NCBI GenBank assembly: GCA_937992195.1
Contig: CALKKV010000064.1
Span: 1 to 40,433, forward strand
Length of the DNA: 40,433 nucleotides
Reading direction: 5' to 3'
DNA from: an uncultured Gammaproteobacteria bacterium
GTDB lineage: Bacteria > Pseudomonadota > Gammaproteobacteria > Arenicellales > Poriferihabitantaceae
The notes under the pieces were generated by a model that saw only the letters and a program-made list of their open reading frames with translations, searched no databases and was not told where the DNA came from. This document shows positions 1 through 7,707 of this stretch, one piece after another. Position 1 is the first letter of the stretch. Each line of letters opens with the position of its first letter. The translations under genes were made by a program, and so were the position numbers.

Positions 1-1
1 C

Positions 2-226
2 CAGGGTATGCAATATGCACCGATGCCAGAAGGAGAACTAAGAGCCCACGCCCACCATCGTACCCGTTGCGAAAATACCGCTGAGCCAATCGGTCACGGC
101 CGCCGAACCCGCCACCCGGCTCCCGGCGAACCCATCTATCGTCAGGGCGGAATTACTGCGAGCTATTTACACCTGTATTTTCCCTCAAACCCCGCGGCGA
201 TTGCAGAGCTGTTAACACCGCTTTAG
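2..226 (+). CDS. Cobyrinate a,c-diamide synthase-like, C-terminal part only (5' end outside window)
   Basis: The frame is open from base 2 and ends at TAG 224-226. It encodes about 74 residues that resemble the end of CobB/CbiA glutamine amidotransferases: a PEGELR stretch, a His-His pair (HAHH), GEPIYRQGG, then TASYLHLYFPSNP close to the terminus, where the family has its conserved ASY-H-YF-SNP signature. A complete cobB lies 1.7 kb away on the other strand (1925-3229) and the two C-termini differ clearly, so this is a second, diverged copy or a remnant, not a recent duplicate. The fragment appears richer in G+C than the stretch that follows. Only the tail is visible, so I cannot tell whether the gene is intact upstream. 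Confidence 0.62.
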   Translation, partial: QGMQYAPMPEGELRAHAHHRTRCENTAEPIGHGRRTRHPAPGEPIYRQGGITASYLHLYFPSNPAAIAELLTPL

Positions 227-330
227 TCACCTCCAGAGAGAATCGAAAACAGGAATTACGCGTAAGATTAGTGCAGCTAACCACTAACAGTCTTTGGTAT
301 ATTGCAACACATACATGAAATTGTTGCGTT

Positions 331-375
331 AAATAAATGCGTCCCCTTTAACGCGTCCCCTTTAACGTACCCCGG
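331..375. repeat. Dispersed repeat, AAATAAATGCGTCCCCTTTA type
   Basis: Two adjoining copies of a GCGTCCCCTTTA core are seen, the first preceded by AAATAAAT. Inverted copies (AAAGGGGACGCATTTATTTT) occur at 984-1099 and 1742-1800. The same short motif recurring in both orientations around small orphan genes points to a dispersed intergenic repeat family. Its mobilising enzyme, if any, is not in the window. Confidence 0.75.
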
Positions 376-400
376 TCTTAGGTCGCTATTTTCAGACAGA

Positions 401-470
401 TATAATTGATTACAAGGGAAGTATTCATATGCGGTATCTTTTTTGCCTGCTCCTCTTAGCCAGCATTTAG
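401..470 (+). pseudogene. Start-of-gene remnant: -10-like box, ribosome site and signal-peptide stub
   Basis: TATAAT at 401-406 is followed by AGGGAAG (around 414-420) and an ATG at 429. The ATG opens a 13-codon frame, MRYLFCLLLLASI, ending in TAG at 468-470. A basic residue followed by a run of leucines is what a secretory or lipoprotein signal peptide looks like. I read this as the beginning of an exported-protein gene that has lost its body. No good -35 box lies 17 bases upstream of the TATAAT. A tiny leader peptide is an alternative. Confidence 0.3.
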
Positions 471-955
471 CTCTGACTGTAAGCTCTCCTAATCCCAAAA
501 TAAACCAACAAATTAGAGAAAATTATCAAAAGACCGATAGGGGGAAAATAATTACCTGAATCACTTCGTGGGAAGCTACCTCCAAATCCATATAGGACCT
601 TGACAATTGGGAAGAACGCTTCAAAGTCAAATGTTATCATCCAAAAAAACAGAGTAGTGGGCAAGTAACTTATTAAACATATCAACACCAACTTCTTCCA
701 ATATAGATTCCACTCGGTAGCTCGAATACAAAACATTAGTGCTAGTTGAATCACCAATTGCAAAGTTAGTATTCTCATGAAGAACCATTCAAATACTTGT
801 TCTAGTAATGTTGTTTCAAACCTTGCCAGAATATTTTGAGATTGACTTTGACCCTCGTGAATAACAGCTAGCACCCCTCCTATCAATAACCAAACTGACA
901 ATTCTAGGATAGTGTGAGTGAGCAGGGGATAGTTCTTAGGGTTCTTCAATGTCAC
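467..955 (-). CDS. Orphan small membrane protein, unknown function
   Basis: The reading frame is open from 1066, but its first residues are simply the translation of the GGGGACG repeats. I therefore place the start at GTG 955 (AGAGAT just upstream); TTG 949 is an alternative. The product has about 160 residues with roughly four hydrophobic segments (around TILELSVWLLIGGVLAVI, FFMRILTLQLVIQLALMF, LVLICLISYLPTTLFFW and the C-terminal IGLLIIFSNLLVYFGI), and so probably sits in the inner membrane. No family is recognised. It resembles the next gene in size, AT-richness, strand and its position between repeat copies, suggesting a shared accessory origin. The repeat-derived extension shows that the repeat abuts the gene very closely. 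Confidence 0.5.
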   Translation of the reverse strand: MTLKNPKNYPLLTHTILELSVWLLIGGVLAVIHEGQSQSQNILARFETTLLEQVFEWFFMRILTLQLVIQLALMFCIRATEWNLYWKKLVLICLISYLPTTLFFWMITFDFEAFFPIVKVLYGFGGSFPRSDSGNYFPPIGLLIIFSNLLVYFGIRRAYSQS

Positions 956-983
956 ATCTCTAGCTACTAACCGAATTGTATGA

Positions 984-1099
984 AGGGATAAAAGGGGACG
1001 AGGGATAAAAGGGATAAAAGGGGACGCATTTATTTTAATTAAATACTTAGATAAAAGGGGACGCATTTATTTTAATTAAATACTTAAATAAAAGCGTCC
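984..1099. repeat. Tandem and inverted cluster of the GGGGACGCATTTATTTT repeat
   Basis: A 37-base unit beginning GATAAAAGGGGACGCATTTA and ending in ATTAAATACTTA occurs twice head to tail with no difference (1013-1049 and 1050-1086). A shorter GGGATAAAAGGGGACG copy precedes it (984-1000) and a broken AATAAAAGCGTCCC copy follows (1087-1100). A second motif, GTGGTCTGTCCCC, occurs near 1184-1196, beside the end of the next gene. The perfect identity of the two units indicates recent tandem duplication or slippage. Confidence 0.85.
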
Positions 1100-1195
1100 C
1101 GGTTTCCTTTGAGGTTTTGAGCTCGCCACGTTAATATATGTATCCCCTTCTACGGAACCAACCAGAGCGAAGAATATTTAACCGTGGTCTGTCCC

Positions 1196-1711
1196 CTATT
1201 CCTGTTGTTCCCTTCTCCCGGATCTCCAGGCCGGATTTTTCAAACTATTTATTACAATACAGCCTAAAACCATCAATCCAAAAAAAATCCAATTAACAAC
1301 AAACCACTCTACCATTTTTTCAAATCCGCCATTTTCGAACGGAGTAGTAGAAACCCCGTTTCCACCTTGATGCAATATGCTTGTCTCAAATAGCGAAACA
1401 ATAAACCCGATGACTATCATAAATATAAACACGAAAATGACAACTACAGGCCAAAAGAATATATATAAAAAACCCCACATTATAAATACAAGTATTTTTT
1501 GAATTCTAATTTCGGCCTTGTTGTATGACCATAAACAGCCATAAAAACACGAAACAGAGCATACTGCGGGAATTGAAATTGAAAACAATAAATTTAAAAT
1601 ATTCAAATTTTCTGTTTGCCAGTTATCCATATACAACTTTGCTAGAAAGGAAAATGCAATCGAAACTACTGCAACGCCAATAAATCTCAAAATACTACTC
1701 TGAGCTATCAT
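1196..1711 (-). CDS. Orphan small membrane protein, unknown function
   Basis: This is a 171-residue, strongly hydrophobic protein starting at ATG 1711. It has an N-terminal hydrophobic segment (FIGVAVVSIAFSFLAKL), a second around NLLFSISIPAVCSVSCFYGC, a long hydrophobic block around ILVFIMWGFLYIFFWPVVVIF continuing through MIVIGFIVSLF, and a last one at VVNWIFFGLMVLGCIVI. Four to five membrane spans are likely. The tail (RSGRREQQE) is basic and polar. I recognise no family. Repeat copies lie immediately on both sides (984-1196 and 1742-1800), as for the neighbouring orphan gene, and the codon usage is visibly AT-rich compared with the cob genes. Confidence 0.6.
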   Translation of the reverse strand: MIAQSSILRFIGVAVVSIAFSFLAKLYMDNWQTENLNILNLLFSISIPAVCSVSCFYGCLWSYNKAEIRIQKILVFIMWGFLYIFFWPVVVIFVFIFMIVIGFIVSLFETSILHQGGNGVSTTPFENGGFEKMVEWFVVNWIFFGLMVLGCIVINSLKNPAWRSGRREQQE

Positions 1712-1741
1712 GGATGAAGATGAGGATGATAGTAATCAAGC

Positions 1742-1800
1742 TAAAAGGGGACGTATTTATTTTACGGTAACAAGCTAGGTAAAGGGGACGCATTTATTCT
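1742..1800. repeat. Two further copies of the GGGGACG(C/T)ATTTATT repeat
   Basis: AAAAGGGGACGTATTTATTTTA (near 1743-1764) and AAAGGGGACGCATTTATTCT (1781-1800) are direct copies about 38 bases apart. That matches the 37-base period of the perfect tandem at 1013-1086. The rest of the gap from 1801 to the end of cobB shows nothing I can name. Confidence 0.8.
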
Positions 1801-1924
1801 ACTAGAAACCAACTCTATAAACCCAGATTGGCAAACAAACTAGCCTTGGTTTTCTTGATCTTTCTCATATTTACTGTATCAAAATTAAGCTATCAAGATA
1901 CCCACAAAGACCAACACTACTTTC

Positions 1925-3229
1925 CTAGTTTGCAGCAAAGACACTTGCAATCCATTGCGGGTTAGAGCGAAAGTAAGCGTGGCTGTAACTCGCTAATAGT
2001 CCTCCAACCTGATAAACACCCTCTCCTTTCCCGCCATTCTTTTTTGTCCAATGCACAATCGCTTTTTGGTCACTCTTCATTTTGGAATGATGAAAACTGT
2101 GACCGAGAATCCGATGCCCGCCATTGTCAAGGGATTGATAACCCACACTTTGAAAATGCGCTTCGAAGATAAAACTGGCATTCATCGCGCCTGCCATTAC
2201 GCCTTTCTGTCTTTCTTTGGAGGTGATCGACTTCCCTAGCACCATCATTCCGCCACACTCAGCGAGCCCTGGTTTGCCGGAGTCCACATAAGAACGAATT
2301 GACTCCAGCGTTTCGTGATTTGACGACAGAGTTTCCAGATGTAACTCGGGATAACCACCAGGCAACCATAAGGCATCACAATCGGGCACAGTTTCATTTT
2401 CGAGCGGGGAGAAATACTTGATCCTTGCTCCCATAGACTCCAGCAAATCAATATTTGCTGGATAAATAAATGAAAACGCATCGTCCCTTGCAACCGCTAT
2501 CACTGCTCCCGTTAACAATGCTTCTGGAGAGTGCAGTAATTCTCCTGTAGTTGGCGTGTAATAGGGAATCGTAAAGTCTAATCCACACTCTTCAATACAT
2601 TGCGCGGCATCATCCAGCTGATTTGATAAATCTTTAATTTCCTTTGCTTGCACCAATCCAAGATATCGTTCCGGAATGGTCATTCGATCATCCCTTAGAA
2701 TACTCCCCGCATATGGCATTGATACCGGCATGGCCTCAGCTACTAATGTGCGATGGTGTTCACTTCCCAATCGATTTCCAATCACCGCCGAGAGCGTCAG
2801 CTCTGGATCATATCGCTGCATACCATGGACTACTGCTGCTGCAGTTTGCGCGAATTTCGCCATATCCATGATCAGAGCAACTTCAAGATTAAAGTGCTTT
2901 GCAATCCAGGCATTGGAGGGCTCGTTGTCAAAGAGCCCCATCACGCCTTCGACCAGAATGACATCTACCTGAGCAGCGGCCTCTCGCAATACCGACAAAC
3001 ATCCTGATTTCCCCATCATCCACCAGTCTAGATTCCAGACCGGTCTGCCGCTGGCGACCTCAAGGATCATGGGGTCAAGATAATCGGGTCCAACCTTCAG
3101 TATCCGCACCGACTTTCCAAGGTTCACCATACGGCGGGCAAGCGCTGCGGTAAACACAGTCTTACCCTGCCCCGATGAAGGTGCTGCAATTAATATGGCG
3201 CGGCATTTGTTTTTTTCAGAGACGACCAT
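1925..3229 (-). CDS. cobB: Cobyrinic acid a,c-diamide synthase
   Basis: ATP- and glutamine-dependent amidation of the a and c side chains of (hydrogeno)byrinic or cobyrinic acid in the cytoplasm. The 434-residue length is normal. The N-terminal dethiobiotin-synthetase-like domain has its P-loop at residues 16-24 (APSSGQGKT), with VGPDYLDP and EGVMGLFD following. The C-terminal class I glutaminase-like domain carries the nucleophile Cys325 in AECGG and a GHSFHHS motif near 376, and ends with the ASYSHAYF-SNP signature. ATG 3229 is supported by AGGAG eight bases upstream. It is divergent from nicO-cbiD-cobK with 116 bases between. Because a CobN-type chelatase is present, hydrogenobyrinic acid is the likelier substrate, but sequence alone does not decide this. 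Confidence 0.93.
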   Translation of the reverse strand: MVVSEKNKCRAILIAAPSSGQGKTVFTAALARRMVNLGKSVRILKVGPDYLDPMILEVASGRPVWNLDWWMMGKSGCLSVLREAAAQVDVILVEGVMGLFDNEPSNAWIAKHFNLEVALIMDMAKFAQTAAAVVHGMQRYDPELTLSAVIGNRLGSEHHRTLVAEAMPVSMPYAGSILRDDRMTIPERYLGLVQAKEIKDLSNQLDDAAQCIEECGLDFTIPYYTPTTGELLHSPEALLTGAVIAVARDDAFSFIYPANIDLLESMGARIKYFSPLENETVPDCDALWLPGGYPELHLETLSSNHETLESIRSYVDSGKPGLAECGGMMVLGKSITSKERQKGVMAGAMNASFIFEAHFQSVGYQSLDNGGHRILGHSFHHSKMKSDQKAIVHWTKKNGGKGEGVYQVGGLLASYSHAYFRSNPQWIASVFAAN

Positions 3230-3261
3230 TAGTCCGCTCCTGGGTCGTTGATACTATCGTT

Positions 3262-3285
3262 GCGAGGTAGCGCATCGCGTATAAT
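3262..3285 (+). promoter_or_regulatory. Possible promoter for nicO-cbiD-cobK
   Basis: A perfect TATAAT lies at 3280-3285, 60 bases before the nicO start, in the gap between divergent cobB and nicO. No good -35 box sits at 16-18 bases. TTGCGA at 3260-3265 is only 14 away and overlaps a GCGA-N9-TCGC inverted repeat (3262-3278) that could be an activator or repressor site. No B12-box (GCCACTG) is present, so cobalamin riboswitch control is not supported here. Confidence 0.35.
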
Positions 3286-3345
3286 CTTTTTCTGCATTGA
3301 TCGGTATTTTTCAGTCAAACTCTACTTTATTCCACCACTTAATTT

Positions 3346-4026
3346 ATGGAACAGCATACTATCTTTAGCCTTTTAAGCCTCGGTTTTACGCTTGGCTTGA
3401 TTCACGCACTGGATGCTGATCATATTATGGCGGTGTCGCTGTTGGCGAGCCGAACGCGACAGCTTACAAACAAAATATCCATGGTGGTTACCACAGTCGG
3501 ATATTGTCTCAGATGGGCATTGGGACATAGCGCGATTCTGATGATTGTCGGCTTTCTTTTGTTCTTCTTGAACGTTCAGCTTCCCGAGGCATTACAAATC
3601 GCCGCTGAAAAACTGGTAGGCGTTATCTTAATCACAATGGGCTTGATGATTTCCTGGCAGCTCTGGCGTAACCGTGTTCAGCTGCAAGTTCACCATCATG
3701 ATGACATCAGTCACGTACACTTAGTCGAGAAGAATAAGAGAACCCACAACCATAAACCGGTTCTTCTAGGCATCGTTCATGGATTAGCAGGAAGCGCGCC
3801 CGTTGTAGCGATATTGCCAATGCTGGGCAGTCAGCAGGCTTCCGTTGGCCTGGCATATCTTGCGCTCTTTTCCGTAGGAGTCATGCTTTCTATGGTGATT
3901 TTTGGCCTACTTTTTGGACGATTGCAGCTCTGTTTAATGCGCTTTGGCAATCGCGCATTTCAACTGGCCCGGCTCATACTCGCAGTGTCCTCCATCGGCT
4001 TTGGCGGTTACTGGTTACTTGCCTAA
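3346..4026 (+). CDS. NiCoT/UreH-type nickel-cobalt permease
   Basis: A 226-residue inner-membrane protein with the HX4DH signature (His20 to Asp25-His26 in HALDADHI) that defines the metal site in the first transmembrane helix of NiCoT and UreH/NicO-type transporters. About six hydrophobic segments are visible. A His-rich hydrophilic loop in the middle (HHHDD, HVH, THNHK, about residues 115-142) could collect metal. It is the first gene of a plus-strand run with cbiD 12 bases downstream, so cobalt import for corrin synthesis is the best reading. Nickel or export activity cannot be excluded from sequence. It is shorter than typical NixA/HoxN (about 330 residues), nearer the UreH subgroup. Confidence 0.8.
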   Translation: MEQHTIFSLLSLGFTLGLIHALDADHIMAVSLLASRTRQLTNKISMVVTTVGYCLRWALGHSAILMIVGFLLFFLNVQLPEALQIAAEKLVGVILITMGLMISWQLWRNRVQLQVHHHDDISHVHLVEKNKRTHNHKPVLLGIVHGLAGSAPVVAILPMLGSQQASVGLAYLALFSVGVMLSMVIFGLLFGRLQLCLMRFGNRAFQLARLILAVSSIGFGGYWLLA

Positions 4027-4038
4027 CACGTCTTCACA

Positions 4039-5139
4039 GTGCAAGAAGAAACCTCAGAAAAATTAAAGAAACTGCGTAGCGGCTTTAGCACTGGCGCCTG
4101 TGCCACAGCAACTTCGCTAGCCGCTGCAAAACTTCTGTTATCCGGCGAATCAACCTCCTGTGCGACCATCGAATTACCTCGAGGAGAGCTCATCGAATTT
4201 ACCCTGGAAGAGTGTGGCCTGATCGATTCTCAATGTGCCCGCTCCAGCACCATCAAAGACGCCGGCGATGATCCGGATGTCACCCACAAAGCGCTGGTAT
4301 TTGCAGAAGTTTCACTTACGAAAGAAGCAGGGATTACATTTCAGGCTGGAGAAGGCGTCGGTGTTGTCACCCGCGAGGGGTTATCCATTGCCGTAGGAGA
4401 ACCCGCAATTAATCCTGTGCCTCGAGCAATGATGACGGCCCATCTAAAGGCTTTAGCGGAAGAACAAAACTATGCAGGTGGCTTCATCGTTTCAATCGGA
4501 GTACGAGACGGTAAGAAATTGGCCGAACGCACAATGAATGGTCGACTTGGAATACTTGGTGGACTCTCTATACTGGGAACCACCGGCATCGTTAGGCCAT
4601 TTTCTTGTGCCGCCTATATCGCTTCTATCCACCAATCGATTGAGGTCGCCCATGCAAACGGTTTGAGCCATATGGCTGCAAGCACTGGCTCCACCAGTGA
4701 ACAGTATATCCAGAAATTTCTGTCACTGCCGGATATGGCACTAGTGGAAATGGGTGATTTTGCCGGGGCAGTACTTAAATATCTGCGCAAGGTGCCCATG
4801 AAAAAGCTTTCTCTTTGCGGCGGCTTTGGAAAAATCAGCAAGATGGCTGCCGGTCATACCTCACTGCACAGCCAACACTCCAGTATCGACTTTGCTTTTC
4901 TCGCAAAAGTCGCTGCAGAGGTTGGTGCTGATGCCGCGCTATGCGACAAAATATTGCACTGCAATACAAGCCTGGAAGCGCTTAAGTATTGTAACAATGA
5001 GAAACTGCCCTTTGCCAATCGCATTAGTGATCTTGCAAAGCAAACTGCTGTTGCAGCGGTAAAAAACCAGGTAGAGATAGACGTATACTGTATCGACAAG
5101 ATGGGGGAATGCGTTGGGACAAGCGAAAGTGCTAGATAG
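4039..5139 (+). CDS. cbiD: Cobalt-precorrin-5B C1-methyltransferase
   Basis: A 366-residue CbiD, starting at GTG 4039. The N-terminus shows the family motif LRSGFSTGACATATSLAAAK. Later landmarks are PRGE, KDAGDDPDVTHKA, the Gly-rich LGILGGLSILGTTGIVRP around residue 170, the segment AASTGSTSE, and LCGGFGKISKMAAGH. CbiD methylates C1 of the corrin precursor using SAM and replaces CobF in many bacteria that otherwise use aerobic-type genes; no CobF is present in this window. It follows nicO by 12 bases and overlaps the likely cobK start, indicating one transcript with translational coupling. Confidence 0.95.
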   Translation: MQEETSEKLKKLRSGFSTGACATATSLAAAKLLLSGESTSCATIELPRGELIEFTLEECGLIDSQCARSSTIKDAGDDPDVTHKALVFAEVSLTKEAGITFQAGEGVGVVTREGLSIAVGEPAINPVPRAMMTAHLKALAEEQNYAGGFIVSIGVRDGKKLAERTMNGRLGILGGLSILGTTGIVRPFSCAAYIASIHQSIEVAHANGLSHMAASTGSTSEQYIQKFLSLPDMALVEMGDFAGAVLKYLRKVPMKKLSLCGGFGKISKMAAGHTSLHSQHSSIDFAFLAKVAAEVGADAALCDKILHCNTSLEALKYCNNEKLPFANRISDLAKQTAVAAVKNQVEIDVYCIDKMGECVGTSESAR

Positions 5140-5887
5140 AGTGTTACTGCTAGGAGGAATTGGTGAAGCGATACAAATAGCACGCTATTTAATCCAGCAC
5201 GATATTTCACTGATCTATAGCATTGCCGGTTTAGTGCGCACGCCAGATCTGGATTGCGAAATCCGAACAGGAGGATTTAGCAAAGAAGGCGTGAGCAGTG
5301 CGCATGGGCTAGCGCGTTACATCACGGCCAACAGTATCTCGCTGCTGATAAACGCGACCCATCCCTATGCCGCAATTATGTCGGAGAATGCTGCCAACGC
5401 CGCTCGTCGTGTCGGAATCCCGTGCTGGCGGTATCTTCGCCCTGAATGGCGCATTGACCAGAGTATAGATCTCCATTCTTTTAGCACTATCGAATCTCTT
5501 TTGCCGCTTCTGGAAGGAACAACGCGACCGTTTTTTACCATTGGGCAAGGTATCCTTGGATATCGATCACAACGACCCAACGATCAACACTGGGTAATCA
5601 GAAGCGCTCTGCCTGCAGAGGAAACCCGCGGCTTAACACTAATCGACAGTATCGGACCTTTCTCCTATGAGCAAGATCTGGCACTCATGCAGATGCACCA
5701 GGTTGACGCGCTGGTCTCTAAAAACAGCGGTGGTACCGCCATTGCTGGCAAAATCCAGGCGGCAAGGGAAATGCAGATACCCGTATATTTGATGGAACGA
5801 CCAAAGCAGTCTTCTGCCTATAAAGAAGTATTTGACTCAGTAGAGTCAATTTGTAGTGCGACCAGCGAATTTTTTCAGCCAGCATAG
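5114..5887 (+). CDS. cobK: Precorrin-6A reductase (CobK/CbiJ)
   Basis: NAD(P)H-dependent reduction of (cobalt-)precorrin-6A. The 257 residues from TTG 5114 include LLLGGIGEAIQIAR near the start, NATHPYAAIMSENAA (about residues 75-90), RYLRPEW, FFTIGQGILGY and, towards the end, ALVSKNSGG with a final KIQAAREMQIPVYLMERP block, all typical of the family. GTG 5141 is an alternative start that would begin right at the hydrophobic first strand. Neither has a strong ribosome site, and the 26-base overlap with cbiD suggests coupling. The following ABC exporter begins around its stop codon. Confidence 0.92.
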   Translation: MGQAKVLDRVLLLGGIGEAIQIARYLIQHDISLIYSIAGLVRTPDLDCEIRTGGFSKEGVSSAHGLARYITANSISLLINATHPYAAIMSENAANAARRVGIPCWRYLRPEWRIDQSIDLHSFSTIESLLPLLEGTTRPFFTIGQGILGYRSQRPNDQHWVIRSALPAEETRGLTLIDSIGPFSYEQDLALMQMHQVDALVSKNSGGTAIAGKIQAAREMQIPVYLMERPKQSSAYKEVFDSVESICSATSEFFQPA

Positions 5888-5898
5888 AGACGACTAAC

Positions 5899-7704
5899 AT
5901 TTCATCTACCGCAACAGTTCCAGCGAGAACTGCCACCCGCACTCTGCATCGACTGTGGCCGTTTCTCAAGCAATATAAACGAAGGATATTGCTCGCCACC
6001 GTTGCTCTTGTTCTCGCAGCGGCCGCAACACTCTCGATGCCATTGGCTCTGCGAACCCTGATCGATCAAGGTTTCTCTAGCGCAAGCTTTGAATCGGGCG
6101 GCGCCTCGGTCAACAAAGCATTTCTGATTTTCTTTGGTCTCTCGATCTTACTCGCCATCGGCACTGCGGTGAGGTTTTATTGCGTCGCGTGGCTTGGAGA
6201 ACGAGTGATGGCAGATCTCAGAGGCGCGGTCTATGCACAAGTACTTCGACAGGATCCGGTGTTCTTTGAAACGTTAAAAACAGGTGAGGTGTTATCTCGT
6301 TTGTCCAGCGATACTACGTTGATACAGACATTAATCGGCACTAGTATTTCTCTTGGACTCCGTAATTCTCTTTTATTTATCGGCTCGCTATCATTGATGA
6401 TTTATACCAGTCCCTCTCTGGCACTGGTGATCATTGGTTTATTGTTAGTCGTAGTTCTGCCGATATTATTGATGGGGAAACGGGTGCGACTGCTCTCTAG
6501 AGACAGTCAGGATCGACTCGCTGATACCGGCGCACTAGCGGGAGAAACGCTTGGTGCGATGCAGGTTGTACAAGCTTTCGTAAGAGAAGATCTCGAATCA
6601 AGGCGCTATCAAAACGCCACTGACGATGCCTTTGACAGCGCAATAAAACGCAATCGATCAAGAGCAGCCCTGACCGCTTTTTCCATTACGCTGATTTTTG
6701 GCTCCATCGTTTTTGTCTTATGGCTCGGTGCCAACGCAGTGCTAAGCGGCGATATGTCTGCGGGATTGCTTACCCAGTTTATGCTTTACGCCGCTTTAGT
6801 TGGCGGCTCTCTAGGGGTGATATCCGAAGTGTACGGAGACATCCAGCGCGCGGCCGGGGCTACAGACCGGCTCCTTGAACTGCTCGAGTCAGAAGCAGTG
6901 ATCAATTCTGGCGATCAAGTTCTGATTCTTCCAAACCAGGCTGCGAACCAAGACTGTAACGGCGTTACCGTCACCTTCAACAACGTCAGCTTTAACTATC
7001 CAAGTCGCCCGCAAGAACCGGCGTTGAGTAATCTGAGTTTCTCAATTGCGGCGGGAGAAACCGTCGCTCTGGTTGGACCATCCGGCGCAGGAAAAACCAC
7101 TGTACTGCAGCTACTTCTTCGCTTTTACGATCCGCAGTCGGGAGAAATTTGTATCGAGAACGAACCAACCCGCAATCTGACGCTCGACAGCCTGCGCGGC
7201 GCCATCGGTTTGGTGTCGCAAGACAGTTTCGTGTTTTCTGCCAGCGCAATGGATAACATTCGCTATGGCAATCTCAGCGCCAGCGATAGTGACGTTCAAC
7301 AAGCGGCAGAATACGCACAGGCAGATTCCTTTATTCAGCGACTGCCGCAGGGATATAACACCTATCTTGGTGAGCGTGGGGTACGCCTTTCTGGTGGACA
7401 GAAACAACGCATCTCTATTGCCCGTGCTTTGCTTAAAAATCCACCGCTACTCTTACTCGACGAGGCAACCAGCTCGCTGGATACCGAGAGCGAACGTAAA
7501 GTACAGATCGCGCTTGATCGGGTAATGAGCGGTCGGACTACCCTTGTTATCGCACATAGGTTAGCGACGGTCGTCGACGCAGATCGCATACTAGTGCTTG
7601 AGCAAGGGAAAATTATTGAGTCCGGCACGCATACCGAACTGCTAAAGTCAGGAGGTAGTTATGCAGATATCGCCGCCATGCAATTCTCAACTAACGATCA
7701 ATAA
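5899..7704 (+). CDS. ABC exporter, fused membrane and ATPase domains; non-canonical start
   Basis: About 601 residues if begun at ATT 5899. It is a half-transporter of the MsbA/ABCB type: an N-terminal six-helix membrane domain (first helix near LLATVALVLAAAATLSMPLAL) followed by an ATPase domain with Walker A GPSGAGKTT, Q-loop VSQDSFVF, signature LSGGQKQR, Walker B LLLLDEATSSLD and the switch His in IAHRLA. It would work as a homodimer; the substrate is unknown. The frame has a stop at 5854-5856 and then no ATG, GTG or TTG until TTG 5989, although the ~30 residues before it (ARTATRTLHRLWPFLKQYKR) look like the usual cytoplasmic lead-in of these exporters. Candidate starts are ATT 5899 or ATA 5884, which overlaps the cobK stop. 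Its place after cobK does not prove a role in B12. Confidence 0.85.
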   Translation: MSSTATVPARTATRTLHRLWPFLKQYKRRILLATVALVLAAAATLSMPLALRTLIDQGFSSASFESGGASVNKAFLIFFGLSILLAIGTAVRFYCVAWLGERVMADLRGAVYAQVLRQDPVFFETLKTGEVLSRLSSDTTLIQTLIGTSISLGLRNSLLFIGSLSLMIYTSPSLALVIIGLLLVVVLPILLMGKRVRLLSRDSQDRLADTGALAGETLGAMQVVQAFVREDLESRRYQNATDDAFDSAIKRNRSRAALTAFSITLIFGSIVFVLWLGANAVLSGDMSAGLLTQFMLYAALVGGSLGVISEVYGDIQRAAGATDRLLELLESEAVINSGDQVLILPNQAANQDCNGVTVTFNNVSFNYPSRPQEPALSNLSFSIAAGETVALVGPSGAGKTTVLQLLLRFYDPQSGEICIENEPTRNLTLDSLRGAIGLVSQDSFVFSASAMDNIRYGNLSASDSDVQQAAEYAQADSFIQRLPQGYNTYLGERGVRLSGGQKQRISIARALLKNPPLLLLDEATSSLDTESERKVQIALDRVMSGRTTLVIAHRLATVVDADRILVLEQGKIIESGTHTELLKSGGSYADIAAMQFSTNDQ

Positions 7705-7707
7705 CAT

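Noticed and set aside
277..498. Possible 73-residue minus-strand gene
   Set aside because: Much of it is the translation of the dispersed repeat. No recognisable domain is seen and it overlaps the membrane-protein gene and the plus-strand stub.
984..1099. CRISPR-like array
   Set aside because: Only two full identical units in direct contact, with no unique spacers and no cas genes.
227..1924. Integron cassette array with attC sites
   Set aside because: The repeats lack the attC pattern of inverted core sites (RYYYAAC ... GTTRRRY) around a long imperfect palindrome, and no integrase is present.
3230..3345. Cobalamin riboswitch ahead of the cob genes
   Set aside because: No B12-box (GCCACTG) or other conserved aptamer sequence was found here or before cobH, cobQ or pxpB. 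The few GCCACTG strings in the window lie inside coding regions.
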